This document shows, one piece after another, positions 36,218 through 45,658 of a stretch of DNA of 64,000 nucleotides. Position 1 is the stretch's first letter. The number at the start of each line of letters is the position of its first letter. The stretch lies in contig NZ_JARUVL010000001.1 of NCBI RefSeq assembly GCF_030137545.1, positions 246,069 to 310,068 of the forward strand, given 5' to 3'. A model generated the notes under the pieces. That model was given only the letters and a program-made list of their open reading frames with translations, had not been told where the DNA came from and did not search any database. The translations under genes were made by a program, and so were the position numbers. This stretch comes from Virgibacillus sp. LDC-1 (lineage in GTDB: Bacteria > Bacillota > Bacilli > Bacillales > Amphibacillaceae).

Positions 36218-36460
36218 AAACAGGGGCTGGGACAAAAGACTTCTTGTGGGAAAACTGAATAAAATACGGGAGTCTATGAATCTATTTCATAAATGATTCT
36301 CTTGAGTAGTTGAAATGGTTGAGACTCCTTTCAAGTTAGTTGACGCTGTTTCTTGGAACAAAAGGTAGCGACTCAACAGGAAACAGTCCCCACAGGAAGT
36401 TGAATTCTTCCGAGGGCTCAAGCAATAGGCGGAAAATAGCTTCTAAACATAATATACGAG
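36218..36460. repeat. degenerate intergenic repeat element
   Basis: The gap between the DUF1116 gene and carbamate kinase begins ggggctgggacaaaagac, like the 'GGGCTGGGACAAAA' intergenic repeats of Firmicutes, and contains tgacgctgtttcttggaaca and gcgactcaacaggaaacagt, which also look like decayed repeat arms. No gene is visible. It pushes carbamate kinase away from its operon mates. Confidence 0.45.
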
Positions 36461-36471
36461 GAGGAAACACA

Positions 36472-37410
36472 TTGGGAGAAAAAGTCGTTATTGCATTAGG
36501 CGGAAATGCTATTTTACAGCCAAAACAAGCAGCAACCTATGAAAACCAATTAGAAAATGTAAATAAAAGCACAGCAATTATTGCTAGAATCGTTAAAAAT
36601 GGGCATCAAGTAATCGTGACACACGGAAATGGCCCACAGGTCGGTAATATTTTACGGCAAAACGAGGAAGCGAAGGATGTCGTTCCACCATTTCCACTAG
36701 ACGTTTGTAGTGCTGAATCGCAAGGGTTTATCGGCTATATGATGGATCAAACGTTGAAAAATGAATTGCATAAGCTAGGCTTATCCAATGAGGTAGTAAG
36801 TATGCTGACACAAACAGAGGTAGATCCTGATGATGCTGCATTCGATGATCCTTCAAAGCCGATTGGTGTTTTTTATTCAGAAGAAGAAGCAAGGAAACTC
36901 GCGAATGACAAAGGCTGGGTCGTTAAAGAAGATGCAGGCCGTGGATGGCGAAGAGTGGTTGCTTCTCCTTATCCTAAATCCATTCTTGGCTCAGCACTCA
37001 TAAAGTCCTTAACGGATCAAGGAACGATTGTTATTGCATCTGGTGGTGGTGGAATCCCAGTTGTAAAACAGCAAGATGGAACGTACAAGGGGATTGAAGC
37101 CGTAATCGACAAGGATCGTAGTGGTTTTAAGCTGGCCGAAGAGGCACAGGCAGATGCATTGATGATTTTAACAGATGTGAGCAATGTATATATCAATTAC
37201 GGAAAACCAAATGAAAAAGCATTAGGGACTATTTCATTGGAAGAAGCGAAACGATATCAACAAGAAGGACAATTTTCCGCGGGCAGTATGGGGCCTAAAA
37301 TGGAAGCTGCGATTCAATTTGCAGAAATGGGTGGCCGCGCGATTATATGCTCATTAGATGAAGCGGACCTTGCGATGGAAGGAAAAGCAGGTACTCAAAT
37401 TAAAGGATAA
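36472..37410 (+). CDS. arcC: carbamate kinase
   Basis: A 312-residue amino-acid kinase family enzyme with VIALGGNAILQP at the N-terminus, VTHGNGPQVGN, and the IASGGGGIPV and DKDRSGFKLAEE nucleotide and substrate segments of carbamate kinase. It makes ATP, ammonia and CO2 from carbamoyl phosphate and ADP. The start is TTG 36472, seven bases after GAGGAGG; the open frame continues 44 codons upstream into repeat sequence and is not coding there. No arginine deiminase or ornithine carbamoyltransferase gene is nearby, so its partner is probably the FdrA/DUF1116 enzyme upstream. The arcC symbol denotes the family; an allantoin-type paralogue name would fit equally. Confidence 0.93.
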   Translation: MGEKVVIALGGNAILQPKQAATYENQLENVNKSTAIIARIVKNGHQVIVTHGNGPQVGNILRQNEEAKDVVPPFPLDVCSAESQGFIGYMMDQTLKNELHKLGLSNEVVSMLTQTEVDPDDAAFDDPSKPIGVFYSEEEARKLANDKGWVVKEDAGRGWRRVVASPYPKSILGSALIKSLTDQGTIVIASGGGGIPVVKQQDGTYKGIEAVIDKDRSGFKLAEEAQADALMILTDVSNVYINYGKPNEKALGTISLEEAKRYQQEGQFSAGSMGPKMEAAIQFAEMGGRAIICSLDEADLAMEGKAGTQIKG

Positions 37411-37420
37411 ATAGATTTGC

Positions 37421-37470
37421 AAAATGGTATTGAATTCATGTGTGATATGAAGTTCAATACCGTTTTGTGT
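37421..37470 (+). terminator. terminator after carbamate kinase
   Basis: aaaatggtattgaa and ttcaataccgtttt form a 14-position stem with one G-U pair and an 18-base loop, ending in GTTTTGTG. Confidence 0.8.
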
Positions 37471-37621
37471 TAGTAAAATAAAAACCGATTAGTCGAATCA
37501 TGACGGAAAAAGTCGAAAATTATAGTGAAAGTAATGGTTTTATATTTTATAATGAAAAAAGACAACATGTTCATTTCTTAACATATCCAAAACAGAGATG
37601 AATGAGGAGAGGGAGGGCATA

Positions 37622-40240
37622 ATGGGAAAATCAAGATCCTTTAAAAAAGAACTTATATACTCATTTTTAACAATTGGCTTGTCCTCCATAATTATTCTAG
37701 GTATCTTTCAAATTTATCAATTATCATCTTTAGTGAACGAGAATAAAAATAACCAAGTTATCGTAACAGAGTTCCTCGATGACTATATTGAGAGCTATGT
37801 CCATCAGCATGAAAGAATCATAAATACGATGTCCCTTAATATTTCTTCTCTCTTTACCGAAGGAGATTTCGAAAAGATTGAGCGGAAATTAAAGGATATT
37901 AAAATGAATTATCCAGGCTTTGTAAATTTATATGTAGGGGATATTAATGGTCAATCGATTGTTTTTTATCCTGATGTTTATACAGATGGTGTTAAACGTG
38001 AGCACCTGAACTTTAGCGATCGCTCGTATTACCGTGAGCTTGTGAAAACGGAGGAGACAGTGATTTCTTCTGTTTTTCATGGAAGAGGCGGAACAGATAT
38101 TTTATTAGTTACGATTGCTTCACCTATATTTGATAAAAATGGAAACATGCAAGGATATATATTAGGTGCACTCGATTTAAACGAGCTTGATAAATATGTT
38201 TCCAAACGAATTTCAGGAGAGGCAAGCTATGCAGTTGTCCTTGATCAAGAAAACAATGTCATTGCCCATCCGGAAGTAGACACACGAACAGAAATGGTAA
38301 ATATGTCTAACTCCAAGATTGTTCGCTACATTGCGGCACATCAAAAATCAGGCGATAAAAGTCTAACCCTTCAGGAAGAAGGGAAGGAAGAGGAATATAT
38401 TACTTATGCTAAGCTGGACGATTTAGGCTGGACGGTGTGGATTGCAAACCCGTCTGCAGTGATAACAAACTCGTTTAAAAGTGCAATCTTAACGATTTTA
38501 TTGTTTATTCTTGTAACAAGCCTTGTCATGATTAGTGTAAGTTTTCTGTTGACGAACCGTTTAGAGAAAACGATTCGGAGATTGCTGGAACATATTAAGC
38601 GCTATTCACGCAGCTATAAAAAGAAAGAACCGATTAAGCTGGAAAATGAAATTCGGGGACCAAAGGAAATGAAAGAAGTGCTCTTTCATTTTAATGAAAT
38701 GATGAAAGAAATTGAGTATAATCGGGAAGAATTGATGGAGCTTAATACGGAGCTAGAAAAGCGTGTGCAAGAACGAACAGCTAATTTAAGAAATAAGAAT
38801 CTGGAGCTGCGAGCAGTTAATAAGCTAATCACATCGGTTTCTTCACAGCGTGACCTTGCGCATTTTATCCAGCATTGCCTGCAGAACATCGAGCAATATA
38901 AGGACTACTCGATTCACGTATTGTTTAAGGAACTTGCTGTTACGAGTACCGATATACGAACAAATCAAGAATTCGAGGAATATTTAACCCAGTGTATGTA
39001 TGGAACGAAGCAGCATAAAGAACCAATCTATGTCGATTCCGCTCCAAAAGGGTTTTTAGTAGTAGATCTACTTGAGGGACAGACGATTGAAAATAATGAT
39101 AAGGAATTTTTACAAACGTTTGCGCGCTCGTTAGCAATTATGCTTCAGAATAAGCTGCTATATGAAAGATACCGTAACAAGCATGCTGAATTAGAAGCAG
39201 TGTTAGAAAGTATGTTTGAAGGTATTATGCTTCTAAACACGAATAAGCAAATCGAGTATGTTAACGAATTTTTCTTAAAGGTGATTACGAAAAATGATTT
39301 TAAGCATGAAAGGCTTGAAGTTTTAGATGATGTATATCACCGATTTGCTAATATGTTTGAGGTTGATCAAGCGGAGCTAGCAGCGTTTTTTGAGGAAGAA
39401 GACGGGGAACTAAAGCTAGAATATAAACATAAAGCTGGCAAGGTTGATTTCTACATGCTCCATAAGTTTTCTGTTGTTTCAGATACGGAACGAATTGGTG
39501 AAGGGCTACTCATTCGAGATATTACAAGGGAAGAGGAAATTGATACATTAAAAAACAACTTGATTTCCCTTACTTCTCATGAATTTAAGACTCCGATCAC
39601 AAATATTAGAGGAAGCGTTGAAACGTTACTTCGTTCGGATGTTGAATGGGAGCCAGCGTTTCAACAGGAGCTATTAGAAGGTGTGCATGAGGATATTGAG
39701 CGAATTCAGCATTTAGTAAATGATTGGATGGATATTTCGAAAATCGAGTCAGGTACGATGTTTGTGGAACGGAACAAGATAAGGGCAGATCATGTTATTG
39801 AAAAATCGCTGGATCTCGTGCCGAAAGTTCTTCAAGAGCAAGCTACTTTTACGTTCCAAAATAAACTAACGGATCAACTGTTCTTCTACGCGGACAAGCA
39901 ACGGGTACAGCAGGTTCTAGTCAATTTATTTACGAATGCCTTGCGCTACAATGATGAACCGCATAAAAAAATTGATATTACGCTAACAAAGGAAGCGGAT
40001 TCCATTGCGATTATTGTGGAGGATAATGGTATCGGTATCGAGGAAGAGCATTTAGAAAAAATCTTTAATCGGTTTTATCAGGTCGATGTTACAGCAACAA
40101 GGAGATCTGGTGGAACAGGGCTTGGACTTTCGATTTGTAAAGGGATTATGGAAGCACATGAAGGTAAAATTGAAGTGGATAGTAAGCCAGGGCAAGGAAG
40201 TAAATTTACCCTTTATTTTCCATTGGAGGATGGTGCATAA
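37622..40240 (+). CDS. multidomain sensor histidine kinase (dCache-HAMP-GAF-PAS)
   Basis: An 872-residue membrane kinase. Helices at about 11-31 and 288-311 bracket a large extracellular dCache-type sensor (about 40-285, with SDRSYYREL and GYILGALDLNEL). Then come a HAMP region and coiled coil (about 312-400), a GAF-like segment (400-515), a PAS domain (520-640) and the kinase core with H653 in LTSHEFKTPITNI, an N-box LVNLFTNALRYN, and GTGLGLSI. The ATG at 37622 follows GGAGAGGGAGGG; an upstream ATG at 37598 precedes that site and is rejected. dCache sensors often bind amino acids, purines or amines. The regulator gene follows after 1 bp. Its nearness to the carbamate kinase island may be meaningful, but a terminator separates them. 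Confidence 0.9.
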   Translation: MGKSRSFKKELIYSFLTIGLSSIIILGIFQIYQLSSLVNENKNNQVIVTEFLDDYIESYVHQHERIINTMSLNISSLFTEGDFEKIERKLKDIKMNYPGFVNLYVGDINGQSIVFYPDVYTDGVKREHLNFSDRSYYRELVKTEETVISSVFHGRGGTDILLVTIASPIFDKNGNMQGYILGALDLNELDKYVSKRISGEASYAVVLDQENNVIAHPEVDTRTEMVNMSNSKIVRYIAAHQKSGDKSLTLQEEGKEEEYITYAKLDDLGWTVWIANPSAVITNSFKSAILTILLFILVTSLVMISVSFLLTNRLEKTIRRLLEHIKRYSRSYKKKEPIKLENEIRGPKEMKEVLFHFNEMMKEIEYNREELMELNTELEKRVQERTANLRNKNLELRAVNKLITSVSSQRDLAHFIQHCLQNIEQYKDYSIHVLFKELAVTSTDIRTNQEFEEYLTQCMYGTKQHKEPIYVDSAPKGFLVVDLLEGQTIENNDKEFLQTFARSLAIMLQNKLLYERYRNKHAELEAVLESMFEGIMLLNTNKQIEYVNEFFLKVITKNDFKHERLEVLDDVYHRFANMFEVDQAELAAFFEEEDGELKLEYKHKAGKVDFYMLHKFSVVSDTERIGEGLLIRDITREEEIDTLKNNLISLTSHEFKTPITNIRGSVETLLRSDVEWEPAFQQELLEGVHEDIERIQHLVNDWMDISKIESGTMFVERNKIRADHVIEKSLDLVPKVLQEQATFTFQNKLTDQLFFYADKQRVQQVLVNLFTNALRYNDEPHKKIDITLTKEADSIAIIVEDNGIGIEEEHLEKIFNRFYQVDVTATRRSGGTGLGLSICKGIMEAHEGKIEVDSKPGQGSKFTLYFPLEDGA

Positions 40241-40241
40241 C

Positions 40242-40964
40242 ATGAAACAAAAGATATGTGTCGTTGATGATGAGGCAAAGATTCTTCGATTTATTTCTGC
40301 AAACCTTAAGTCGGTAGGTTATGAGGTTACAACAGCTGGTTCAGGTGAAGAGTTTCTTGAAAAATATGATCTTATCTCACCAGATCTGATTCTACTAGAT
40401 ATTATGATGCCGGGACAGGACGGCTTTTACGTATTAGAAGAACTAAGGAAGTTCTCAAACGTACCAGTTATTATGCTTACCGCCCGGAGTAATCCAAAGG
40501 ATAAAGTAAATGGGTTAAATCTTGGCGCGGACGATTATTTGACGAAGCCCTTTTCATTAGATGAGCTTTTTGCAAGAGTTAATGCCGTATTGCGCAGAAG
40601 TCAACCAAGCTTGAATGATCAAGCAGGCGTACCGACAGCAACCATTCAGACAGGTGTGTTAGATATCGATATTGGAAGTAAGCGTTGCTGGATGAATGGA
40701 GAAGAACTAAAGTTAACCCAAACTGAATTTTTGATTGTTGAAAAGTTAGCTTTAAATTTGGACAAGGTTGTACAACATGAAACATTGCTTTCTGAAGTAT
40801 GGGGACCACAGTATCGCGATGATGTTGAATATTTACGTGTTGCAATAGCGCGCATTCGTAGAAAAATTAAGGAACGGTTAAAGCAGGAAGAGGAATATAT
40901 TATTACGTATCCAGGCTTAGGATATATGCTTCGAAGTGTAAAGCAGGGCTTATCAGTAGAGTAA
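40242..40964 (+). CDS. OmpR/PhoB-family response regulator
   Basis: A 240-residue regulator: a receiver domain with D53 (LILLDIMMPGQDG) and the switch lysine in YLTKPFS, then an OmpR-type winged helix (about 138-237, with LKLTQTEFLIVEKLALN and VEYLRVAIARIRRKI). The ATG is one base after the kinase stop and shares its GGAGG. The longer open frame that begins inside the kinase gene is rejected. Targets are unknown. Confidence 0.93.
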   Translation: MKQKICVVDDEAKILRFISANLKSVGYEVTTAGSGEEFLEKYDLISPDLILLDIMMPGQDGFYVLEELRKFSNVPVIMLTARSNPKDKVNGLNLGADDYLTKPFSLDELFARVNAVLRRSQPSLNDQAGVPTATIQTGVLDIDIGSKRCWMNGEELKLTQTEFLIVEKLALNLDKVVQHETLLSEVWGPQYRDDVEYLRVAIARIRRKIKERLKQEEEYIITYPGLGYMLRSVKQGLSVE

Positions 40965-41008
40965 TATGTAAATTCGATATTTTTTAATGAAAAAGCAGCT
41001 TTGTCTCA

Positions 41009-41059
41009 ACTGCACCCAAATTGTTAAACGCATCTAACAATTGGAGGTGCAGTTTTTTT
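41009..41059 (+). terminator. terminator after the two-component pair
   Basis: actgcacc and ggtgcagt, with a further inner pairing aaattgtta / taacaatt, form a long two-part stem followed by TTTTTTT. Confidence 0.88.
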
Positions 41060-41216
41060 ATTTCACAAGTAACTGGTGATAATTATCCTCATGTTCCACT
41101 AACAATTAGTGGGTGATGAAAATTCTCACCGGATAAATTTATCGGAATTGCAATTATATTTTGGAATTTAAGAACAACTTTGCTATAGTTTATCTATCAT
41201 TACAAGGAGGGATTTG

Positions 41217-41696
41217 ATGAATGCAACTGAAATATTAGCTTTAAATTCTGAAGAGGTTAGAAGTCGAAGTATTAAGGTTTGGAAAGCAATCCCCACTGAA
41301 AAGTTAAATTGGAAGCCTGATGAAACGGCGCTTACTTGTGCAGAAATAATTAGACATTTACTACAAGGGGAGTTTCTTTTTCACCAGGTAATGGTAGGGA
41401 GAAGCGGTAAGGCTCTTGCAAATATAGTCAATCCTTTTGAGGGGAAAGCGTTCATCTCAGTAGATGATGAAATCGATTTTTCTATGCCATATCGCAAAGC
41501 TTTTTTAGAGTTTATTCGATTAATTCCAGTAAATGAATTAAACAGTATAGAAATAGACCTTCTTGATGAAGGTGGTTATAAGAAAAAACTTGGAGAAATG
41601 TTGTTAAGAGTTTCTTATCACGAATCCGTTCATACAGGCCAATTATTAGACTATATGCGAACAATGGGGATTGACCGTCCAAAGATATGGGATTAA
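41217..41696 (+). CDS. DinB family protein
   Basis: A 159-residue four-helix-bundle protein of the DinB/YfiT type. The three histidines that bind a metal in this family appear as H in EIIRHLL, and HESVHTGQ near the C-terminus. Family members are often thiol-dependent S-transferases or are induced by DNA damage; a precise role cannot be given. The start is ATG 41217, six bases after AAGGAGG; the TTG just before it is too close. It stands alone between two unrelated transcription units. Confidence 0.82.
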   Translation: MNATEILALNSEEVRSRSIKVWKAIPTEKLNWKPDETALTCAEIIRHLLQGEFLFHQVMVGRSGKALANIVNPFEGKAFISVDDEIDFSMPYRKAFLEFIRLIPVNELNSIEIDLLDEGGYKKKLGEMLLRVSYHESVHTGQLLDYMRTMGIDRPKIWD

Positions 41697-41935
41697 TGGT
41701 TTCTTACGCTGTCTTTAGTAAAGAGCTATATGGCTACGTTTTTACTTCGGTGTGAATCTACCTACTCTTAAACATTAGCTAATTCCATCGAACGGATCAT
41801 ATTGTTCTATGATATAATAAACTTTTTAATGCCCATAAATTGGGTGAGGGGAGTATAAATCGGGATGAAAGTGTGTATTTAAAATAGTGGAACAAAGATA
41901 AATATGGTCTTGAAGATCAAGCAAAGGTGATAAGG

Positions 41936-43264
41936 ATGAATCGATTTTTACAATATGATATTTGGATGTCGGGCTTGCAATGGCTCTTTTTTATTTTCGC
42001 AAATATCGTCGTTATTCCAATTACGGTTGGAACAGCATTTCAATTATCAGATGAACGCGTGGCATCCATGCTGCATTTATCGTTTATTGTGACAGGAATT
42101 GCTTGTGTGATTCAGGCAATTATTGGTCATCGGCGCCCCTTACTAGAAGGACAGTCTGGTCTTTGGTGGGGAGTTATTTTAACACTGGCTTCAAGTGCAG
42201 CAGCTCAAGGAATTCCTCTACATGTCGTTGGGGGGAGCCTATCTATAGGTATTGTTATTTCTGGGTGTCTCACAATACTTATCGGCTTGTTTGGATTAGG
42301 ACCAATCTTAGCTAAGCTGTTTAATTCTGCAGTGATGGGTGTTTTCATGTTTTTGTTCGGCATTCAACTCGTCGGGATTTTTATGAAGGGGATGCTTGGA
42401 ATTCCCTTTGGCGATGTTTCCTTACCAGGTGAAATTGATGTAACGATCGCTCCTTTATCACTCGTTATTGTTACCATCGTAATTTTAATTAGTGTTAAAG
42501 GACCGAAAATATTGCGTAGGTATAGCTTGTTAATTGGAATGTGTGTTGGCTGGGTATTGCATGCAACGATTTTTGGTGCGGAGAAAACATCAATTGAGAC
42601 GTCCTTGTTTGATATTGCAATCTTTCCATTAGGAAAACCACAGTTAGAATGGGGAATAATTATTACCGTTATTATGACTGGTTTATTAAATATCGCGAAT
42701 ACATTTGGCGCACTAAAAGGAACAGATCCGATGTATCAACGCACAACTACAAAAAAGGAATATCGGAATCATTTTGCAATTAATGGCGCATTTTCTACAG
42801 CTTCTGGACTGCTTGGATTAGTTCCATATGCCCCATATGTATCATCCATTGGATTTTTAAAGCAAACTGGCGATTTACGAAGATTGCCTTTTGTTTTAGG
42901 CGGCATTCTCTTTTTTATGATGGGGCTCATTCCTGCAATCGGCGACTTTTTTACAATGCTTCCATTAAGTGTAGGTAGTGCGGTGCTCTTTGTCGCTTAT
43001 TTACAGCTTTTCGGTTCGTCCGTAGCCTATTTTAAAAACGTTGAATTTACGATTGTCAATGTATATCGGTCGGCTATTCCTGTTTTTGCAGGAGTAATTA
43101 TTATGACGATGCCTGCTGGATATTTTAGTTCGCTTCCAGCTGTCATACGCCCATTAATTAGTAATGGGTTACTTGTAGGAATCGTGCTGTCACTTTTATT
43201 AGAAAATCTAGTTGATTGGGATCGTGCAGGTATAATTAAAAAAGAATCTTCCAGAAATAATTAA
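41936..43264 (+). CDS. NCS2-family nucleobase (uracil/xanthine) permease
   Basis: A 442-residue membrane protein with about 14 helices, of the uracil/xanthine permease (NCS2) family. GQSGLWWGVILTLASSA corresponds to the family QxxG segment, and GLLNIANTFGALKGTDPMYQ to the substrate-binding helix region. It imports a nucleobase with protons. E. coli carries a related gene (ybbY) in its allantoin region, so a purine link to the island upstream is possible but unproven. The start is ATG 41936 after AAAGGTGATAAGG; GTG 41927 is less likely. Confidence 0.85.
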   Translation: MNRFLQYDIWMSGLQWLFFIFANIVVIPITVGTAFQLSDERVASMLHLSFIVTGIACVIQAIIGHRRPLLEGQSGLWWGVILTLASSAAAQGIPLHVVGGSLSIGIVISGCLTILIGLFGLGPILAKLFNSAVMGVFMFLFGIQLVGIFMKGMLGIPFGDVSLPGEIDVTIAPLSLVIVTIVILISVKGPKILRRYSLLIGMCVGWVLHATIFGAEKTSIETSLFDIAIFPLGKPQLEWGIIITVIMTGLLNIANTFGALKGTDPMYQRTTTKKEYRNHFAINGAFSTASGLLGLVPYAPYVSSIGFLKQTGDLRRLPFVLGGILFFMMGLIPAIGDFFTMLPLSVGSAVLFVAYLQLFGSSVAYFKNVEFTIVNVYRSAIPVFAGVIIMTMPAGYFSSLPAVIRPLISNGLLVGIVLSLLLENLVDWDRAGIIKKESSRNN

Positions 43265-43284
43265 TTTTTATTTATGCGAAATAA

Positions 43285-43320
43285 AAAGCTAGGACAAGTA
43301 GAAACCTTTGTCCTAGCTTT
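43285..43320. terminator. bidirectional terminator between convergent genes
   Basis: aaagctaggacaa and ttgtcctagcttt are a perfect 13-bp stem with a 10-base loop, serving the permease and the convergent peptidase. Confidence 0.9.
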
Positions 43321-43340
43321 GTTAATGTTAGAAGTATGGA

Positions 43341-45038
43341 TTATAATGCTTGATCATCGACAGCATTTAACCAGTTTTCAATCGTTTGAACGATTGATTC
43401 TACCGTTCCTTCTTCAAACGGAGATTGTAGATGTGCTGCTTCAACCAATCCAAGGAAGGATTTTGAACCACCTAACTTGCAAAGGTTTACGTAATCCTCC
43501 CAAGCTTTATCATGGTCTTCCAGGGATCGCTTCCAGAATTGAAAGGCACAGATTTGTGCAAGCGTATAATCAATATAGTAGAATGGAATTTCGTAAATAT
43601 GTGCTTGACGCTGCCACAATCCCCCAGCTTCTAAATAAGACTGTCCATCATAATCCCGATGGGGAAGGTAAATAGTTTCTAGCTTTTTCCAAGCTGCTTT
43701 TCGTTCATCAGGTGTCCATTCAGGATTTTCGTAAATAAGGTGTTGAAATTCATCTACTGCAACACCATATGGTAAGAACTCTAGTCCACTTGCTAAATGA
43801 GAGAACTTGTATTTTTCTGTGTCTTCTTTAAAGAAATTTTCCATCCATGGCCATGTGAAAAATTCCATACTCATCGAATGAATTTCTGCGGATTCACTTG
43901 TTGGCCATAAATATTCTGGAATGCCGATGTTACGACTAGAATAAACTTGAAATGCGTGTCCAGCTTCATGTGTTAAAACATCAATATCTCCTGACGTTCC
44001 ATTAAAGTTTGCGAAAATAAATGGAGATTGATAGTCTTCAATAAAGGTGCAATATCCACCAGCTTCTTTTCCTTTTTTTGCTTCTAAGTCCATTAGATTT
44101 CGGTCGAGCATATAGTGGAAAAATTCATTCGTTTCATTTGAAAGCTGTTCATACATTAATTTTCCATTGTTAATAATCCATTCTGGAGTCCCTTTTGGAG
44201 TGGCATTTCCACTTTGAAATTTAAAGTCTTCATCATAAAATTTCATGGAATCTACACCAATACGTTCTGCTTGTTTTTCGTAAAGCTTTGAAACGAGTGG
44301 AACAATAGAATCCCGTACTTGTTTGCGAAAGATAGCAACCATATTTGCATCATAGTCAATGCGCTGCATGCGAATATATCCAAGCTCGACGAAGTTTTTG
44401 AATCCTAGCTTTAATGCGATGTCATGGCGAACTTTGACAAGCTCGTCATAAATTCTGTCAAAGGTTTGGGCATTATTTTCGAAGAAAGATGCCCGTGCTT
44501 CTACTGCGCGTTTTCGAATAGCACGGTCCTTGTTTTGCGTAAATGGTCCCAGCTGTGCTAACGTATATGTTGCTCCATCGAAATCTATTTCAGCTGAAGC
44601 GACAAGCTTTGCATATTCGGATGTCAGCTTATTCTCCTTTTGCAGTAATGGAATGACTTCAGGCGAGAAGGCTTTCATTTCATATTCAGCAATTTGAAAA
44701 AGCTGGGTTCCCCATTTTTCTTCTAATTCATTACGAAACGGAGAAGCAACGAGCTGTTTATAAAATTCGGTATTCATTTGCTGTACTTCTGGAAGGATAT
44801 CATTCCAATAATCCCGTTCCTTTTGATAAAAATCATCTTTTGTATTGATAGAAGCTCGAATGTAAACGAGATTGTACAATGTTGCAAGATGATTACGGAA
44901 GGTATTGATCTTCTCGATTGCTTTTGTTTGTTCTTCTGCATTGTTTGCTGTTTGAAAAGCAGTTAATAAATGTGTAAATGCAGCTTTTTCTTTTGCTAAA
45001 TCTGGTCTTTCGTAGTTGTAATCTTCAAATTGTAGCAT
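43341..45038 (-). CDS. M3 family oligoendopeptidase F-related metallopeptidase
   Basis: A 565-residue zinc peptidase. The HExxH motif is H357-E358-A359-G360-H361 (LTHEAGHAFQ), with the third ligand glutamate probably in SAEIHSMSMEF. It is shorter than canonical PepF (about 600) and fits the oligoendopeptidase-related clade. It is cytoplasmic and would degrade short peptides. The ATG follows AAAAGGAGG at seven bases. It is a single-gene unit, convergent with the nucleobase permease. Confidence 0.92.
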   Translation of the reverse strand: MLQFEDYNYERPDLAKEKAAFTHLLTAFQTANNAEEQTKAIEKINTFRNHLATLYNLVYIRASINTKDDFYQKERDYWNDILPEVQQMNTEFYKQLVASPFRNELEEKWGTQLFQIAEYEMKAFSPEVIPLLQKENKLTSEYAKLVASAEIDFDGATYTLAQLGPFTQNKDRAIRKRAVEARASFFENNAQTFDRIYDELVKVRHDIALKLGFKNFVELGYIRMQRIDYDANMVAIFRKQVRDSIVPLVSKLYEKQAERIGVDSMKFYDEDFKFQSGNATPKGTPEWIINNGKLMYEQLSNETNEFFHYMLDRNLMDLEAKKGKEAGGYCTFIEDYQSPFIFANFNGTSGDIDVLTHEAGHAFQVYSSRNIGIPEYLWPTSESAEIHSMSMEFFTWPWMENFFKEDTEKYKFSHLASGLEFLPYGVAVDEFQHLIYENPEWTPDERKAAWKKLETIYLPHRDYDGQSYLEAGGLWQRQAHIYEIPFYYIDYTLAQICAFQFWKRSLEDHDKAWEDYVNLCKLGGSKSFLGLVEAAHLQSPFEEGTVESIVQTIENWLNAVDDQAL

Positions 45039-45201
45039 ATGTATTCCTCCTTTTAATTAATTATATGGGATTGATTGCTGTCTATGTTGCTTTATATTTA
45101 TCTATTATAAACGATAACGCTTCTTTAGCGGAAATTTAGAGAAGGATTTGTATCAATATAGGACATCTAGTTCTAATTCTACGATATCCATCGTGGAAAC
45201 A

Positions 45202-45230
45202 TTGACTTTCTGAATATTCGATTGTAGACT
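45202..45230 (+). promoter_or_regulatory. sigma-A-type promoter of the small membrane protein
   Basis: TTGACT (45202-45207), 17 bp, TAGACT (45225-45230), 52 bp upstream of the start codon. Confidence 0.5.
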
Positions 45231-45281
45231 AAAATGGAGTATGCAATGGATTGATACATAATATATTTGTGGGGTGAAATA

Positions 45282-45563
45282 ATGGTCGAATCCGTAGTTA
45301 TCATTGGTGCGGTTATGACACTCGTATTGCTAGTTATCGGTTTTGCACTAGCGAAAGCAGCTTCGAAGGCAACGTACCTGCCGTATTATCCGGCATTAGT
45401 AATCTTTGGTAGCGGCTTAGTCATGGTCGTATCTGCAACCATGGTAGGGAAAATAGAAATGATGGGGGCACCACTTGGCGGCTGGGGAATTGCATTTATG
45501 TTTTCTGCTGCGATTGGTACAATCATAACTTCTATTGTTCATGTTAATGTAAAAGCTTCATAA
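45282..45563 (+). CDS. small membrane protein of unknown function
   Basis: A 93-residue hydrophobic protein with three predicted helices (about 2-22, 31-53 and 64-88). I do not recognise a named family. A KAASKAT loop follows the first helix and a glycine-rich GAPLGGWG turn precedes the last. The start is ATG 45282 after GGGGTG; a longer frame from 45267 overlaps that ribosome site. It has its own promoter and a strong terminator, so it is a genuine single-gene unit. Confidence 0.75.
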   Translation: MVESVVIIGAVMTLVLLVIGFALAKAASKATYLPYYPALVIFGSGLVMVVSATMVGKIEMMGAPLGGWGIAFMFSAAIGTIITSIVHVNVKAS

Positions 45564-45572
45564 ATAAGAGAA

Positions 45573-45608
45573 AGAGCGATGTGTATAATAAACATCGCTC
45601 TTTTTTTC
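45573..45608 (+). terminator. terminator after the small membrane protein
   Basis: agagcgatgt and acatcgctct form a perfect 10-bp stem followed by seven T. Confidence 0.93.
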
Positions 45609-45658
45609 TGTATTTTCATAGCGCTATTGAAATCTCGCACTATGAATGAAGGAATGTA

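Noticed and set aside
36340..36471. N-terminal extension of carbamate kinase by 44 residues
   Set aside because: The extension translates repeat-like sequence and lacks a ribosome site, whereas TTG 36472 has GAGGAGG at seven bases and gives the normal N-terminus.
40086..40241. Longer start for the OmpR-type regulator
   Set aside because: It lies inside the kinase gene in another frame; ATG 40242 gives the standard receiver-domain start.
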